64,000 nt of DNA from Candidatus Poribacteria bacterium (GCA_028821605.1 JAPPFM010000059.1:62001-126000), one strand, 5' to 3'. Numbered from the stretch's first letter, positions 18,780 through 26,721 are shown. The notes: generated by a model not told the origin, from the sequence alone. Program-made: numbers and translations.

Positions 18780-19670
18780 CTAACACGCAATGCGGAATCC
18801 TATCACAAACTCTGCATATTCGTTGCTAAAAAAGTCGTAACTGGTGCAGGTACTGTAATCATGATTGTAATACCATGCGCCACCACACGCCACTCGGAAA
18901 TTGCCTTCATCATCATAAGCTGTGTCCGTCCACTCCCAAACATTACCCACCAGGTCGTAGCAACCGAACGGACTTACGCCATCCCTGAAACTAACGACTG
19001 GAGTTGTCGTCCCCGCACCGAGTTCTGCGGTGTTGCACCGCGGCTTATCAATTTCATATCCCCACGGGAAAAGTCTATCATCAGCACCACGTGCGGCGTA
19101 TTGCCATTCTGGAAATGTCGGCAGCCTGCCACCGATATAAATCGCATAAGCCTCTGCATCTTCACACGTAACCCAGACAACAGGATGATCGCCTCTGTTT
19201 GCTGGGTAGATGCTATCCGTCCAATCCTGCGGTGGTGTATGTCCAGTCTCCTGAATGAATCGCTGATACTGCGCGTTCGTTACAGGATAAACACCGAGTT
19301 CAAATCCGCCCATTTCCAAGGGCGCGCCTTCTTCGCCGATACAGGCTGTCCCTGCCGGAATACAAACGGTCGCATCTAATACTTGCAGTGCGGCATCTCG
19401 AATATCCTCATCTTCGTATGAAAGCGCGTAACCGATTGGCGAGATGACTTCACCAACAGGTGGTGTTGTGAGTTGCGGCATCGCCTCCCAGCCAAGTTCT
19501 GTGCTGAGCAGCAACCGCGCGGCATCGGATAGCGATTCGTCGAAGTGCCACGTCCAATACTCTCGACAAAGTTTCTGGAAGGCATCCGGTGTATTGCTTT
19601 CTACGAGTGCAATTCGAGATTCCTTTGACCTCGTGATATTTAGGATATTTTTTGTTGTAACGCCGTTCAT
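18780..19670 (-). CDS. formylglycine-generating-enzyme-like (SUMF1 / FGE-sulfatase domain) protein
   Basis: Start ATG 19670 (MNGVTTKNIL) has GGAG 6 bases upstream; ATG 19679 is also in frame. Residues 1-105 are a helical region of unknown family. Residues about 108-296 match the FGE/SUMF1 fold: VCIPAGTACIGEE, FELGVYPVTNAQYQRFI, HPVVWVTCEDAEAYAIYI, GGRLPTFPEWQYAARG, FGCYDLVGNVWEWTDT and a final FVIGFRIAC. True FGE oxidises a sulfatase cysteine to formylglycine using a Cys pair. A cysteine is present in YSTCTSYDF, but the second of the pair is not clear, so this may be a non-catalytic relative (as in many C-type-lectin-like fold proteins). No sulfatase is in the window. Confidence 0.75.
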   Translation of the reverse strand: MNGVTTKNILNITRSKESRIALVESNTPDAFQKLCREYWTWHFDESLSDAARLLLSTELGWEAMPQLTTPPVGEVISPIGYALSYEDEDIRDAALQVLDATVCIPAGTACIGEEGAPLEMGGFELGVYPVTNAQYQRFIQETGHTPPQDWTDSIYPANRGDHPVVWVTCEDAEAYAIYIGGRLPTFPEWQYAARGADDRLFPWGYEIDKPRCNTAELGAGTTTPVVSFRDGVSPFGCYDLVGNVWEWTDTAYDDEGNFRVACGGAWYYNHDYSTCTSYDFFSNEYAEFVIGFRIAC

Positions 19671-19823
19671 GCGCTCCATATTTACTTATGATAGCATAAA
19701 GAAGCGGTTTTATGCAATATACTTTTCGGGTTTTTTAGACTCTTGAAATGTTCTACAAACCGATAGCCCTTACAAGACTACGGAGAGAAGGTTATACAAT
19801 AACACCAAATGTGAATCTCCTTA

Positions 19824-20519
19824 TTATCCATCCAAACCTAAAATTGCGGGAATTTCAGTCAACGAAGCCACTTCGTAGTCAGGTCGAGTTTCTGTATCAT
19901 TCAATACACCTTCTCGGTTGAGCCAGACGGAAGACACGCCTGCGCTCCGCGCGCCTGCAATATCGGTTTCAAGGGAGTCGCCTACATGGAGGAGATGCGC
20001 GAGTTCACAACCTGCTCGCTGGGCAGTTATCTCAAAAATTCTTGGATCCGGTTTCTCAACCTGTACATCTTGCGAAAAAACAACAAAGGTGAAATATCCT
20101 TCAAGTCCGCAGCGTTCAGGGTAGGTATTCCCATTCGAGAGCAACCCCAACTTGAAATGCGGTGCTAAAGCGTCAAAGGTTGGGATGACATCAGGATACA
20201 ATTCTATATCTTCAAAACGGTGTTTCCGATATATCGCATTCAGATGGACCGCGAGTTCTTTATCCGGGCAACCGACATGTTCGAGTGTTCTCTCAAATGC
20301 ACGTAACCTGATTTCTTCAAGGCTCCAGATTTTGCCCTTTACCGCTTCAGCAAATTGCTCTCGAATCGCAATCATTTCGTCAATTGTTAGTTCTAAAACA
20401 CGTGCTGTTGGAACCTTTCTTTGCAGCTCCGCCAGTGTGTGCTGGAGTGAATGCCGCATCACCTTCCGAAAATCCCACAGGGTCATGTCGCCATCAAAAG
20501 AGATCGTTGAAATTTGCAA
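19824..20519 (-). CDS. HAD-superfamily hydrolase
   Basis: Start TTG 20519 follows AAAGGAAATACCC. The 231-residue product has HAD motif I DGDMT (D8 nucleophile, D10), motif II LLSNG (S in GLLSNGNTYP), motif III lysine in VEKPDPRIF and motif IV GDSLETDIAGA, with an alpha-helical type I cap between (AFERTLEHVGCPDKELAVHL). This arrangement is typical of phosphoglycolate-phosphatase-like or haloacid-dehalogenase-like phosphatases acting on small phosphorylated compounds. It lies 37 bases downstream of the MazF-like gene, at the end of a compact operon. Substrate unknown; cytoplasmic. Confidence 0.88.
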   Translation of the reverse strand: MQISTISFDGDMTLWDFRKVMRHSLQHTLAELQRKVPTARVLELTIDEMIAIREQFAEAVKGKIWSLEEIRLRAFERTLEHVGCPDKELAVHLNAIYRKHRFEDIELYPDVIPTFDALAPHFKLGLLSNGNTYPERCGLEGYFTFVVFSQDVQVEKPDPRIFEITAQRAGCELAHLLHVGDSLETDIAGARSAGVSSVWLNREGVLNDTETRPDYEVASLTEIPAILGLDG

Positions 20520-20556
20520 GGGTATTTCCTTTCTGAAGCAAGGTTGATAGTCTTGT

Positions 20557-20916
20557 TTACGGAATGTCTAATGTTGCCTTTAGACAAGTATCTATCTGTT
20601 GCATTGCTGAGTCAGGAAGCCTTCCAATAATCCGAGGGATTAACCTTTGATCATGGGTGACCAAATTTTCACATTGGACGATTGAATCAAAGCGAAGTTT
20701 TGCTTGCTGCCCTTCAAATGTTGAGATGTCAATGAAGTATTGCGTAGGGGCTCCAGTCCTTCGCTGAGGACTGCTGGTGATGAGAGCCAAAATTGTGTCA
20801 TCAAGTCTTTGATTCCATACGTCCGATTGCACAACAAGTGCAGGACGTATTTTGCTTCCGGTGTGGTTGCTATAAGGGAAATCCACCAGAACTATGTCAC
20901 CGCGTTGAACTTTCAT
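20557..20916 (-). CDS. MazF/PemK-like toxin (type II toxin-antitoxin endoribonuclease)
   Basis: ATG 20916 follows GGAGGTGTG. The 119-residue product MKVQRGDIVLVDFPYSN... fits the MazF/PemK/CcdB fold: RGDIVLVDFPYSN, RPALVVQSD, TILALITSS and LRFDSIVQCENLVTHD, with the conserved arginine before PALVV. Family members cleave mRNA at short motifs when free of antitoxin. The gene overlaps the preceding antitoxin-like gene by 20 bases, a typical arrangement for paired translation. It is unusual in sitting inside an operon of metabolic-type genes. Confidence 0.88.
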   Translation of the reverse strand: MKVQRGDIVLVDFPYSNHTGSKIRPALVVQSDVWNQRLDDTILALITSSPQRRTGAPTQYFIDISTFEGQQAKLRFDSIVQCENLVTHDQRLIPRIIGRLPDSAMQQIDTCLKATLDIP

Positions 20917-21178
20917 CACACCTCCGTGGAACCATGTCGTTGTAAACGTCCATTTCTGGATCATCCCAACCGGCTCGAAGCCCGGCTTGAATGAGGATGT
21001 AGCGACGCTCTTCCTCAGTGAGTGGCCCGTCGTCGTAGTAGACCCCTTTTCGCATGAGTTCAAACGTTTCAACAGGTAACACAACATATTCCACTTTTGT
21101 TTCTGGATCCACTAACCGTACAGGTGTCTCCTGAGAATCCTTGATCGCTTTTTGAATTTCTTTAGTAAGAGTTATCAC
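20897..21178 (-). CDS. putative antitoxin of the MazF-like toxin
   Basis: Start GTG 21178 (MITLTKEIQKAIKDSQETP) has GGAGGAG 5 bases upstream, and GTGA overlaps the previous gene's stop. The 93-residue acidic product contains VRLVDPETKVEYVVLPVETFELMRK, then GPLTEEERRYILIQAGLRAGWDDPEMD. I cannot place it firmly in the MazE, Phd or AbrB families. The call rests on its size, acidity and 20-base overlap with the toxin gene. It would bind and neutralise the toxin and probably repress the operon. Confidence 0.65.
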   Translation of the reverse strand: MITLTKEIQKAIKDSQETPVRLVDPETKVEYVVLPVETFELMRKGVYYDDGPLTEEERRYILIQAGLRAGWDDPEMDVYNDMVPRRCDESSTR

Positions 21179-21576
21179 AATTGCTCCTCCGTTGTTGATA
21201 CACCAATCGAGGCGTGGATCTGCGCAAATTTCCACGACTCGTCGGTTTTTTCTAAGACCCCTGTCATCCGCATCACGAATTCCTCTGGTATGCCCTGCCA
21301 CTTGAGTCGCCAGACCTGACGTGTGTAGAACCACGCGACATCGTCCCGTTCCTGTACCTCAAGGTTGATAAACTGAATGCTGAAATCCTCTGTGCTCGCG
21401 ACATGGTCCTGATAATACGTCGTGATGCCCGCGCTCCCCTCAACAACCTCGTCAGCATCGGTACCGATCTTGACGTAGTAGGCAGCGGGGAGCATCATTG
21501 CAGCGAGGGTTTCAGCATCTCCAACGACAAGTGCGTCAAAATACGCCTTTACCGTATCATGCGCATTCCGCATCAT
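21175..21576 (-). CDS. SnoaL / NTF2-like fold protein
   Basis: Start ATG 21576 (MMRNAHDTVKAYFDAL), with AGGA 5 bases upstream and a 20-base overlap with the TenA-like gene. The 133-residue product has the cone-shaped NTF2/SnoaL pattern: AYFDALVVGDAETLAAMM, EGSAGITTYYQDHV, DVAWFYTRQVWRLKW and GVLEKTDESWKFAQIHAS. Such proteins are small enzymes or binding proteins for hydrophobic or polyketide-like compounds; this one has no recognisable specificity. Its TGA stop overlaps the antitoxin GTG start. Confidence 0.75.
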   Translation of the reverse strand: MMRNAHDTVKAYFDALVVGDAETLAAMMLPAAYYVKIGTDADEVVEGSAGITTYYQDHVASTEDFSIQFINLEVQERDDVAWFYTRQVWRLKWQGIPEEFVMRMTGVLEKTDESWKFAQIHASIGVSTTEEQL

Positions 21577-22147
21577 GAATTCCTGTGAGCGCATCCCACA
21601 AGGCAGCACTCATTTTCTCACACGCCTGTACAACAGTGGCGTATGAATCCGATGGCAACGTGCCGATGTACGCAAGCAGCTTCTCCGCTTCATGCTCATT
21701 GTGTGAATGCGTTTCAAAGTAAGGCTCTACCGATTTCGGGAGCTGGTAGAATGCCTTTAAACCCGCGAGTTTCGATTGGGCAGTTGCTGGTTGCTGTGCT
21801 TCAAATGCATAGAGCGCGCCGAGGGCAGTCGTAGGTTCCGAAAAGAGTTCATCTGCTGTTTCCATCAGTGCTTTCACTTGCGGAATTTGTGCTTCGGTAA
21901 CAGTGGTGTCAAGTCCAGCTGCGAAGTCAGCCCACAAGTCGATGTGCTCCGTCTCTTCCGCTGCGATTTCGGCATCATTGAGGGTCTCCCAACCCTCTGG
22001 CATCATGGAAATAAAAGCCCCATATTCACGCGCATAGGATCGTAGGGCTTCGACTGGCAGCTCGCCAGCACTCCACGCTTGGTAAAAGGGATGATTGAGT
22101 AAGTTATAATCTGCAATTTTGCTGTCTAACGTTTGTTTGAAATCCAT
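21557..22147 (-). CDS. TenA / PqqC / CADD-like helical-bundle protein
   Basis: Start ATG 22147 (MDFKQTLDSKIADYNLLNHP); the open frame upstream is only tandem-repeat sequence. The 196-residue all-helical product has NHPFYQAWSAGELPVEALRSYAREYG, EETEHIDLWADFAAGL and ETHSHNEHEAEKLLAYIG. Those Glu and His positions resemble the di-metal ligands of CADD-type proteins in the TENA/THI-4/PQQC superfamily (CADD makes p-aminobenzoate from its own tyrosine in Chlamydia). TenA thiaminase activity is less likely without its Cys. It is the first gene of a five-gene overlapping operon with SnoaL, antitoxin, toxin and HAD genes. The function here is inferred only at superfamily level. Confidence 0.7.
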   Translation of the reverse strand: MDFKQTLDSKIADYNLLNHPFYQAWSAGELPVEALRSYAREYGAFISMMPEGWETLNDAEIAAEETEHIDLWADFAAGLDTTVTEAQIPQVKALMETADELFSEPTTALGALYAFEAQQPATAQSKLAGLKAFYQLPKSVEPYFETHSHNEHEAEKLLAYIGTLPSDSYATVVQACEKMSAALWDALTGIHDAECA

Positions 22148-22210
22148 TAAATTGATTACTCCATTTCTTTTGTGTGGATAAAGTTCAACAGGACGTTGAT
22201 GCTTTACACA

Positions 22211-22318
22211 GCAATTTTCGGTTTGCAAGCGACACCGACTTTTGAATAGCAAGTTTTCGGTTTGCAAGCGACACCGACTTTTGAATAGCAAGTTTTCGGT
22301 TTGCAAGCGACACCGAAA
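22211..22318. repeat. 39-base tandem repeat (about 2.8 copies)
   Basis: Units begin at 22211, 22249 and 22288. Each contains TTTTCGGTTTGCAAGCGACA, followed by CCGACTTTTGAATA in the complete units; the first unit is one base shorter and the third is truncated. It lies in the leader region of the TenA-like operon. The rest of the 22148-22576 gap holds a heptamer tract (about 22463-22490) and a promoter. Confidence 0.85.
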
Positions 22319-22506
22319 ATGCTGTTCGTAGCATGCTTTTAATATAGCACATAGATTCCTTCAGTGTCAAACAAAGGTTATTTATTTTTCAGAGGCATTC
22401 AGTGAATCCTGTGAATCCCGATTCAGACAATTAAGGCTACATCTTCACGACACCTTACCTACTGGTAACTGACAACCGATAACTGAGTACTTCCGAAAAA
22501 ATCGTT

Positions 22507-22534
22507 TTGAATTAAACCTGAAATTTGATATAAT
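22507..22534 (+). promoter_or_regulatory. predicted sigma-70-type promoter of the dioxygenase gene
   Basis: TTGAAT (22507-22512), 16-base spacer, TATAAT (22529-22534). The start codon at 22577 with GAGAGGAG ahead of it is about 35 bases past the expected transcription start. Confidence 0.5.
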
Positions 22535-22576
22535 CGTTAACATGACTGGAAGCGTTATTTCTCAGAGAGGAGTGCT

Positions 22577-23320
22577 ATGACAGAAGAACAGAAATTCATC
22601 TTCGACCTCAAAGGCTACCTGTTAATTCCTGAAGTTTTAGTGCCTTCAGAGATTGCGGCACTGAAAACGCAAATTGAGACGATCCGAACAGATCCCGAAT
22701 CTTTACCACCACATGAACGGCAATTTCCAGGCGGGACTGCTTCGTTTTTAATTGATCATCCCGTTGTACTTGACATTCTCCATGAAATTCTGGGAGAAGT
22801 TCGGATGGAATCCAGCTGGTTCACCTATCGCACCGTAGGAAACGGCGGCCCCCCACCACACGGTGGTGTGCGAAATGTGAATCCCAATTTCAATTACCAG
22901 TGTCGAGAGGGGAAAATATACTCTGCACTGACGCGAGTTGTCTTTGAACTGAACGAGGTCAAGACTGGCGAAGGTGGCACGTTATTCTTGCCGGGAAGCC
23001 ATAAAGCAAATTTCCAAATTCCTGAAGCACATCGGCAGACAGATTCACCGCTCTTTGAAACGTACAGTTGTCCGCCAGGCTCGGTCATCATTTTTACAGA
23101 AAATCTTTGTCATTCCGGAGTTGCGTGGCAGAATCCAGATCGACCACGGATAGCTATCTTCAATTGTTATAATTTCGTTGGGTGTCAGTTTCATAAGCCG
23201 TCCGTACCGAAGCATGTGATTGAAGGATTGCCTCCTGAGAAACAGACATACTTTCGTAATGTCTGGGTTTGGCATCAAGGGGGTCCCGACAACGGGAAAA
23301 ATTTGCGTTACGAGGGCTAA
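22577..23320 (+). CDS. phytanoyl-CoA dioxygenase (PhyH) family protein, HGG-type active site
   Basis: ATG 22577 follows GAGAGGAGTGCT. The 247-residue product has the PhyH double-stranded beta-helix: N-terminal FDLKGYLLIPEVL, LTRVVFELNEV, GGTLFLPGSHKANFQIP and GSVIIFTENLCHSGV. The distal iron ligand is H179, and an Arg (R189/R191) for 2-oxoglutarate follows. The proximal motif, normally HxD, reads H95-G-G (PPPHGGVRN). This subgroup often has HGG; loss of the carboxylate ligand is also seen in Fe/2-oxoglutarate halogenases, so the chemistry may not be simple hydroxylation. Substrate unknown; cytoplasmic. It is likely transcribed alone or with the following small genes. Confidence 0.85.
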   Translation: MTEEQKFIFDLKGYLLIPEVLVPSEIAALKTQIETIRTDPESLPPHERQFPGGTASFLIDHPVVLDILHEILGEVRMESSWFTYRTVGNGGPPPHGGVRNVNPNFNYQCREGKIYSALTRVVFELNEVKTGEGGTLFLPGSHKANFQIPEAHRQTDSPLFETYSCPPGSVIIFTENLCHSGVAWQNPDRPRIAIFNCYNFVGCQFHKPSVPKHVIEGLPPEKQTYFRNVWVWHQGGPDNGKNLRYEG

Positions 23321-23403
23321 TGCGTGTTGCGCGCAGAAGACGTTCTATAATGTTGTAAAGGACCGGAACAAGAGAGCCTCGCGTTCCAATCCGGATACCA
23401 CGC

Positions 23404-23733
23404 ATGGCTCCAGAAACAAGAACACCATCCGCATCACTGATCCATGTGGCACGGACTGACGCAGCCCGCAGTGTCTCTAAGTGGCGTTGGATAGCATTTG
23501 GCGCGGTTCTCAGTGTCCTGCCCGTAATCAATGTTGTGCTTCTCGGTATAAGTACCCTTGTGATGAGCACCTTAGCACCCAAAATCGATCTGTCCACGTC
23601 GAAACGCTTAACGTTCTATTTCCAAAATCCCGCGTGTTACACAGCGGAATATCGACGGACAGCAAAGCGGTTACGGTGTATTCGGACGTTCTATGGATGG
23701 CTCGCTGGTGTCATTATTTTAAATCTCTTTTAA
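23404..23733 (+). CDS. possible small membrane protein
   Basis: A 109-residue frame with two hydrophobic stretches, WIAFGAVLSVLPVINVVLLG and TFYGWLAGVIILNLF, separated by a basic, Cys-containing segment (FQNPACYTAEYRRTAKRLRC). It fills the otherwise empty 23321-23813 gap and precedes another small membrane protein. I see no clear ribosome-binding site at the ATG and do not recognise a family. A competing frame on the minus strand is also open, so coding is uncertain. Confidence 0.35.
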   Translation: MAPETRTPSASLIHVARTDAARSVSKWRWIAFGAVLSVLPVINVVLLGISTLVMSTLAPKIDLSTSKRLTFYFQNPACYTAEYRRTAKRLRCIRTFYGWLAGVIILNLF

Positions 23734-23777
23734 GGTTTTTTAACTATGGGTCATCGTTTCGGCAAAACGGGTCTTAT

Positions 23778-23800
23778 CGAACCGCAAGGAAAATTAAAAA
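23778..23800 (+). repeat. leader repeat with ribosome-binding site, copy 3 (plus strand)
   Basis: CGAACCGCAAGGAAAATTAA occurs here in the plus orientation, just before AAAAAGGAACGAGAAAATG of the DUF202 gene. It is the same core as the copies at 14149, 18101, 47221, 47361 and 59524. Confidence 0.7.
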
Positions 23801-23813
23801 AAGGAACGAGAAA

Positions 23814-24140
23814 ATGTCAGATAAACCAAGGCCTTACACAGGATTGGAAGACCAGCTTATCCTGCGAGACCATCTCGCTGCGGATCGGACTATCCTCGCG
23901 AATGAGCGAACCTTCCTCGCCTATATCCGTACGGCACTGACGCTATTCGTTGCTGGTTTATCTTTCGTCCATCTCAAAATTTTTGAATCACGCATTTTTG
24001 AGGCGATCGGTATCATCTTCATCTTGCTCGGCATTGCGACCTTCTTCGTTGGACTCTTCAGATACAAACGGATGCAAGCACTGATTCACAAGATTAAACA
24101 GGAAGAATTAAAAGAATTAGGAGAAAAAGACGCAATATGA
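23814..24140 (+). CDS. DUF202 / YidH-family membrane protein
   Basis: ATG 23814 follows AAAGGAACGAGAAA. The 108-residue product matches the DUF202 pattern: RDHLAADRTILANERTFLAYIRTALTLFVAGLSFV, then a second span (IGIIFILLGIATFFVGLFRY) and a charged tail MQALIHKIKQEELKELG. ANERTFLAYIRTAL is the family hallmark. The family's role in the inner membrane is unknown; yeast relatives associate with polyphosphate-linked transport. Its TGA overlaps the next gene's ATG (ATGA), so translation is coupled. Confidence 0.88.
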   Translation: MSDKPRPYTGLEDQLILRDHLAADRTILANERTFLAYIRTALTLFVAGLSFVHLKIFESRIFEAIGIIFILLGIATFFVGLFRYKRMQALIHKIKQEELKELGEKDAI

Positions 24141-25165
24141 AAATAAGAGAGGTTGTTGTAACAGGTCAGAACCAAGTGGAGCTGCAGACTGCCGATATAG
24201 ATGCACCGGTGCTCGCTTCCAACGAATTGCTGATAGACACAGAATACACTTTTATCAGTAGTGGTACAGAACTCGCAAATTATACAGGGAGAGAACCGAA
24301 GGTCTTCCAGAAGGGTGCATGGTGTGAATACCCGTGGCGTTCTGGTTATGCGAATGTCGGCATCGTACATGAAGTCGGTGCAGGGGTCAACCGTGCAGCA
24401 CCCGGCGATCGGGTTTTCACTTATGGACGGCACGCTTCAACGATTCGATATTCACAAGATCGGCTGGTCGCGCCTGTCAGAGAAGCAGTAGATCCGGCTG
24501 TCGTTGCAGCATCACGGATGGCAGGCGTTGCAATGACGGCGATTATTGTCGGGGAGATTGGGACGAACCCGTGGGTCGTTGTTTTTGGATTAGGGCTTGT
24601 TGGAAATCTGGCATCACAGATGTTTCAGATTCACGGATGCCGTGTAATTGGTGTAGATCCGGTGGCAGAGAGACAGAAACTTGCACAGCGGTGTGGGATT
24701 CGTCATACCGTCGGTGGCGATGCTGACGAAGCACAAGCACACGTTGAAGAAATTACGGGTGGTGAGCTTGGCAATATCACTGTTGATGCAGTCGGACATA
24801 GTGGTGTCGTTATGCAGGCACTCCGTGCTACCGCTAATCATGGGCAACTCATCATCCTTGGTTCACCGCGCGTTGAAGTCCAAGGAAACCTGACTGATTT
24901 GCTCTCCGAAACGCATCTACGATGGATTACCATCCGTGGCGCATTGGAATGGTGTGTGCCGATGTATCCAGACATCGGGAACCGAACCTCTCAATGGAGC
25001 AAACAGCAAACTATCTTTGACTGGATGGCACGCGGGCAATTGCACGTTGAACCTTTAATCTCACACCGCCTCAAACCTGAACAGATTAAACAGGCTTACG
25101 ACGGTCTTCTCAATGAACCGAATGTATACACAGGCGTTGTTTTGGATTGGTCTTCTTCGTCTTAA
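24137..25165 (+). CDS. MDR-family (alcohol dehydrogenase-like) oxidoreductase, no zinc ligands
   Basis: ATG 24137 overlaps the DUF202 stop. The 342-residue product has the GroES-like N-terminal half and a Rossmann domain with GLGLVGNLASQMFQ (GxGxxG) and VIGVDPVAERQKLAQ. The position where zinc-dependent members carry Cys-Gly-x-Asp reads FISSGTELANYTGRE, and no structural Cys4 cluster is present. This matches the BchC/threonine-dehydrogenase-like branch that carries an S-G-T-E-L motif. It presumably oxidises or reduces a sugar or polyol with NAD(P); substrate unknown. It is followed 20 bases later by a WD40 gene. Confidence 0.82.
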   Translation: MKIREVVVTGQNQVELQTADIDAPVLASNELLIDTEYTFISSGTELANYTGREPKVFQKGAWCEYPWRSGYANVGIVHEVGAGVNRAAPGDRVFTYGRHASTIRYSQDRLVAPVREAVDPAVVAASRMAGVAMTAIIVGEIGTNPWVVVFGLGLVGNLASQMFQIHGCRVIGVDPVAERQKLAQRCGIRHTVGGDADEAQAHVEEITGGELGNITVDAVGHSGVVMQALRATANHGQLIILGSPRVEVQGNLTDLLSETHLRWITIRGALEWCVPMYPDIGNRTSQWSKQQTIFDWMARGQLHVEPLISHRLKPEQIKQAYDGLLNEPNVYTGVVLDWSSSS

Positions 25166-25185
25166 CTTGGTAGAGAGAAATTATT

Positions 25186-26079
25186 ATGGAAAAAACAGAA
25201 CTGTTTCAGAATTGCATCCAATCTGAGTTACCTCCGGGACTCAAATCAAGGTTCGATAAAAAGCAGGTGATGGCTATTACGTTCTCGCCAGACGGCACCC
25301 GGCTCGCTGCGGGCGGTGATGGACGTATCTGGATATACGACACAGCCAGCGGCGCGCAATTCGCGATGCTCTCAGGTTATACAGAACACATGCGGGCATT
25401 GGCATTTGCGCCAGATAACTCTCTGCTCGCCAGTGGGAGTGAAGATAATACGCTCCGACTTTGGGATACTGCCACCGCTCGAGAAGTGCTAACACTGGCT
25501 GGGGATTCCAATCTGGTGAACGCATTAGCATCATCTTCACCGGATGGCGTTCCGCTTCCCGGATGGGATCAACGCACAGAACGGTTGCTTGCATCCTCTA
25601 CTGAAGCACCGGGGCGAATTAGGAGTTTGGCATTTTCGCCAGATGGTACAACGCTCGCCAGTGGGAGTGCGGATGGCAAGATTCGCTTATGGGAAGTTGA
25701 AACGGGCAGGATGCTCTCCACCTTTTCAGCACACGATGGACTTGTGTTGGCGTTGGCGTTTTCACCACAGAATGAAGTATTGGCAAGCGGTGGTTCGGAC
25801 ACGCTTGTTCGGGTGTGGAATTTGGAAAGTAAACATCTCCTCTCCATTCTAAGAGGGCATACCGATTCAGTCAATGCGTTAGCTTTCTCTGGTGACGGTG
25901 AACTGCTTGTAAGCGGCGGGCGAGATAACTACATTCAGTTATGGGATGTAGATGACGGTAGCACTATGTCTATGTTCCCCGTACAGGAAGGCACCATTCG
26001 GGAATTGACTTTTTCAACGGACGATGCAAAACTTATATATACGACCCAGGACGGTGTGCTTCTCGTAAGGGAACGATGA
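25186..26079 (+). CDS. WD40-repeat protein (cytoplasmic)
   Basis: A 297-residue product with about six WD40 blades: MAITFSPDGTRLAAGG...IWIYD, ALAFAPDNSLLASGSEDNTL, LAFSPDGTTLASGSADGKIR, LAFSPQNEVLASGG, LAFSGDGELLVSGGRDNYIQ. There is no signal peptide and no catalytic domain, so it probably forms a propeller that binds partners. ATG 25186 is preceded by GGTAGAGAG. An irregular stretch after the second blade (NALASSSPDGVPLPGWDQRT) looks like a degenerate blade. The decayed WD40 gene just downstream suggests local duplication of this family. Confidence 0.88.
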   Translation: MEKTELFQNCIQSELPPGLKSRFDKKQVMAITFSPDGTRLAAGGDGRIWIYDTASGAQFAMLSGYTEHMRALAFAPDNSLLASGSEDNTLRLWDTATAREVLTLAGDSNLVNALASSSPDGVPLPGWDQRTERLLASSTEAPGRIRSLAFSPDGTTLASGSADGKIRLWEVETGRMLSTFSAHDGLVLALAFSPQNEVLASGGSDTLVRVWNLESKHLLSILRGHTDSVNALAFSGDGELLVSGGRDNYIQLWDVDDGSTMSMFPVQEGTIRELTFSTDDAKLIYTTQDGVLLVRER

Positions 26080-26143
26080 AGTCACAAAAAAGAAAAGATC
26101 CTAACGCTCGAATTCATTTGAGGATAAACGACAACACATAATT

Positions 26144-26173
26144 GCTGAACCTGCAGGAGGATTCGGCTTTTTT
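26144..26173 (+). terminator. possible rho-independent terminator of the WD40 gene
   Basis: GCTGAA (26144-26149) can pair with TTCGGC (26162-26167, one G-U pair), followed by six T residues (26168-26173). The short stem makes the call tentative. Confidence 0.4.
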
Positions 26174-26276
26174 GTTTTCGTGCTGCAAAAGTTGCTTCTT
26201 CTATCTTTTTAAGGTTGGAAGGTTTCTATAAGGATAAACAGCAAAGTCCATGAACTGCCCCTGAAAGGAGAAAGCA

Positions 26277-26718
26277 ATGAAACTGAGAGGATCCCTCCGC
26301 GAACGTATTCGATGGTGCAAGAGCGATAGGCTGCCCGGACAAACCTTCAAAAGAAAGAAATGGATTTTCGTGTTAATTGCGTTGATCTGCGCCGCATTTG
26401 ATGTGCTCCTACTCTACATTGCAGATAAAACCATATTCATATTGCTAAGGAATGCCCCGTATTAACCTAAGAAATATGCCCAAGAATACACGCATCTTGC
26501 TACTTTCAGAAAGGATCCCCACCAGAAATGGCAGGATGCCATTGACGCTATTGCGTTTTCACCGGATGGACAAACGCTTGCCAGTACAGGCAAGCGTTGG
26601 CGGAATACGATTTTTATCTGGGATGTGGAAAATCGTCGGCCGCTCACTACCATTACGGAACCGTACACTTATGGGATATAACAGGAAGAACAAAAAGTGA
26701 ACAGACAAAGGAGGAATA
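26277..26718 (+). pseudogene. decayed membrane-anchored WD40 protein
   Basis: AAAGGAG precedes ATG 26277, which opens a 62-codon frame with one membrane span (WIFVLIALICAAFDVLLLYI) that stops at TAA 26463-26465. Reading on in the same frame gives PKKYAQEYTHLATFRKD and then a WD40 blade, AFSPDGQTLASTG...TIFIWDVENRRPL. The reading then shifts frame, and the end of a different blade, YGTVHLWDITGRTKSE, appears about 26650-26700. A membrane-anchored WD40 protein has therefore acquired a stop and lost its middle blades. The 62-residue stub could still be made. The rest of the 26080-26276 gap shows only the possible terminator. Confidence 0.7.
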
Positions 26719-26721
26719 ACA

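Noticed and set aside
18780-19670. Confident formylglycine-generating enzyme
   Set aside because: The fold matches, but the catalytic Cys pair is not clearly present and no sulfatase is nearby.
22211-22318. CRISPR-like array
   Set aside because: The units are contiguous with no spacers, and no cas gene is in the window.
23160-23597. Minus-strand open frame over the dioxygenase 3' end
   Set aside because: It overlaps the conserved dioxygenase C-terminus and has low-information, Arg-rich composition, so it is probably a shadow.
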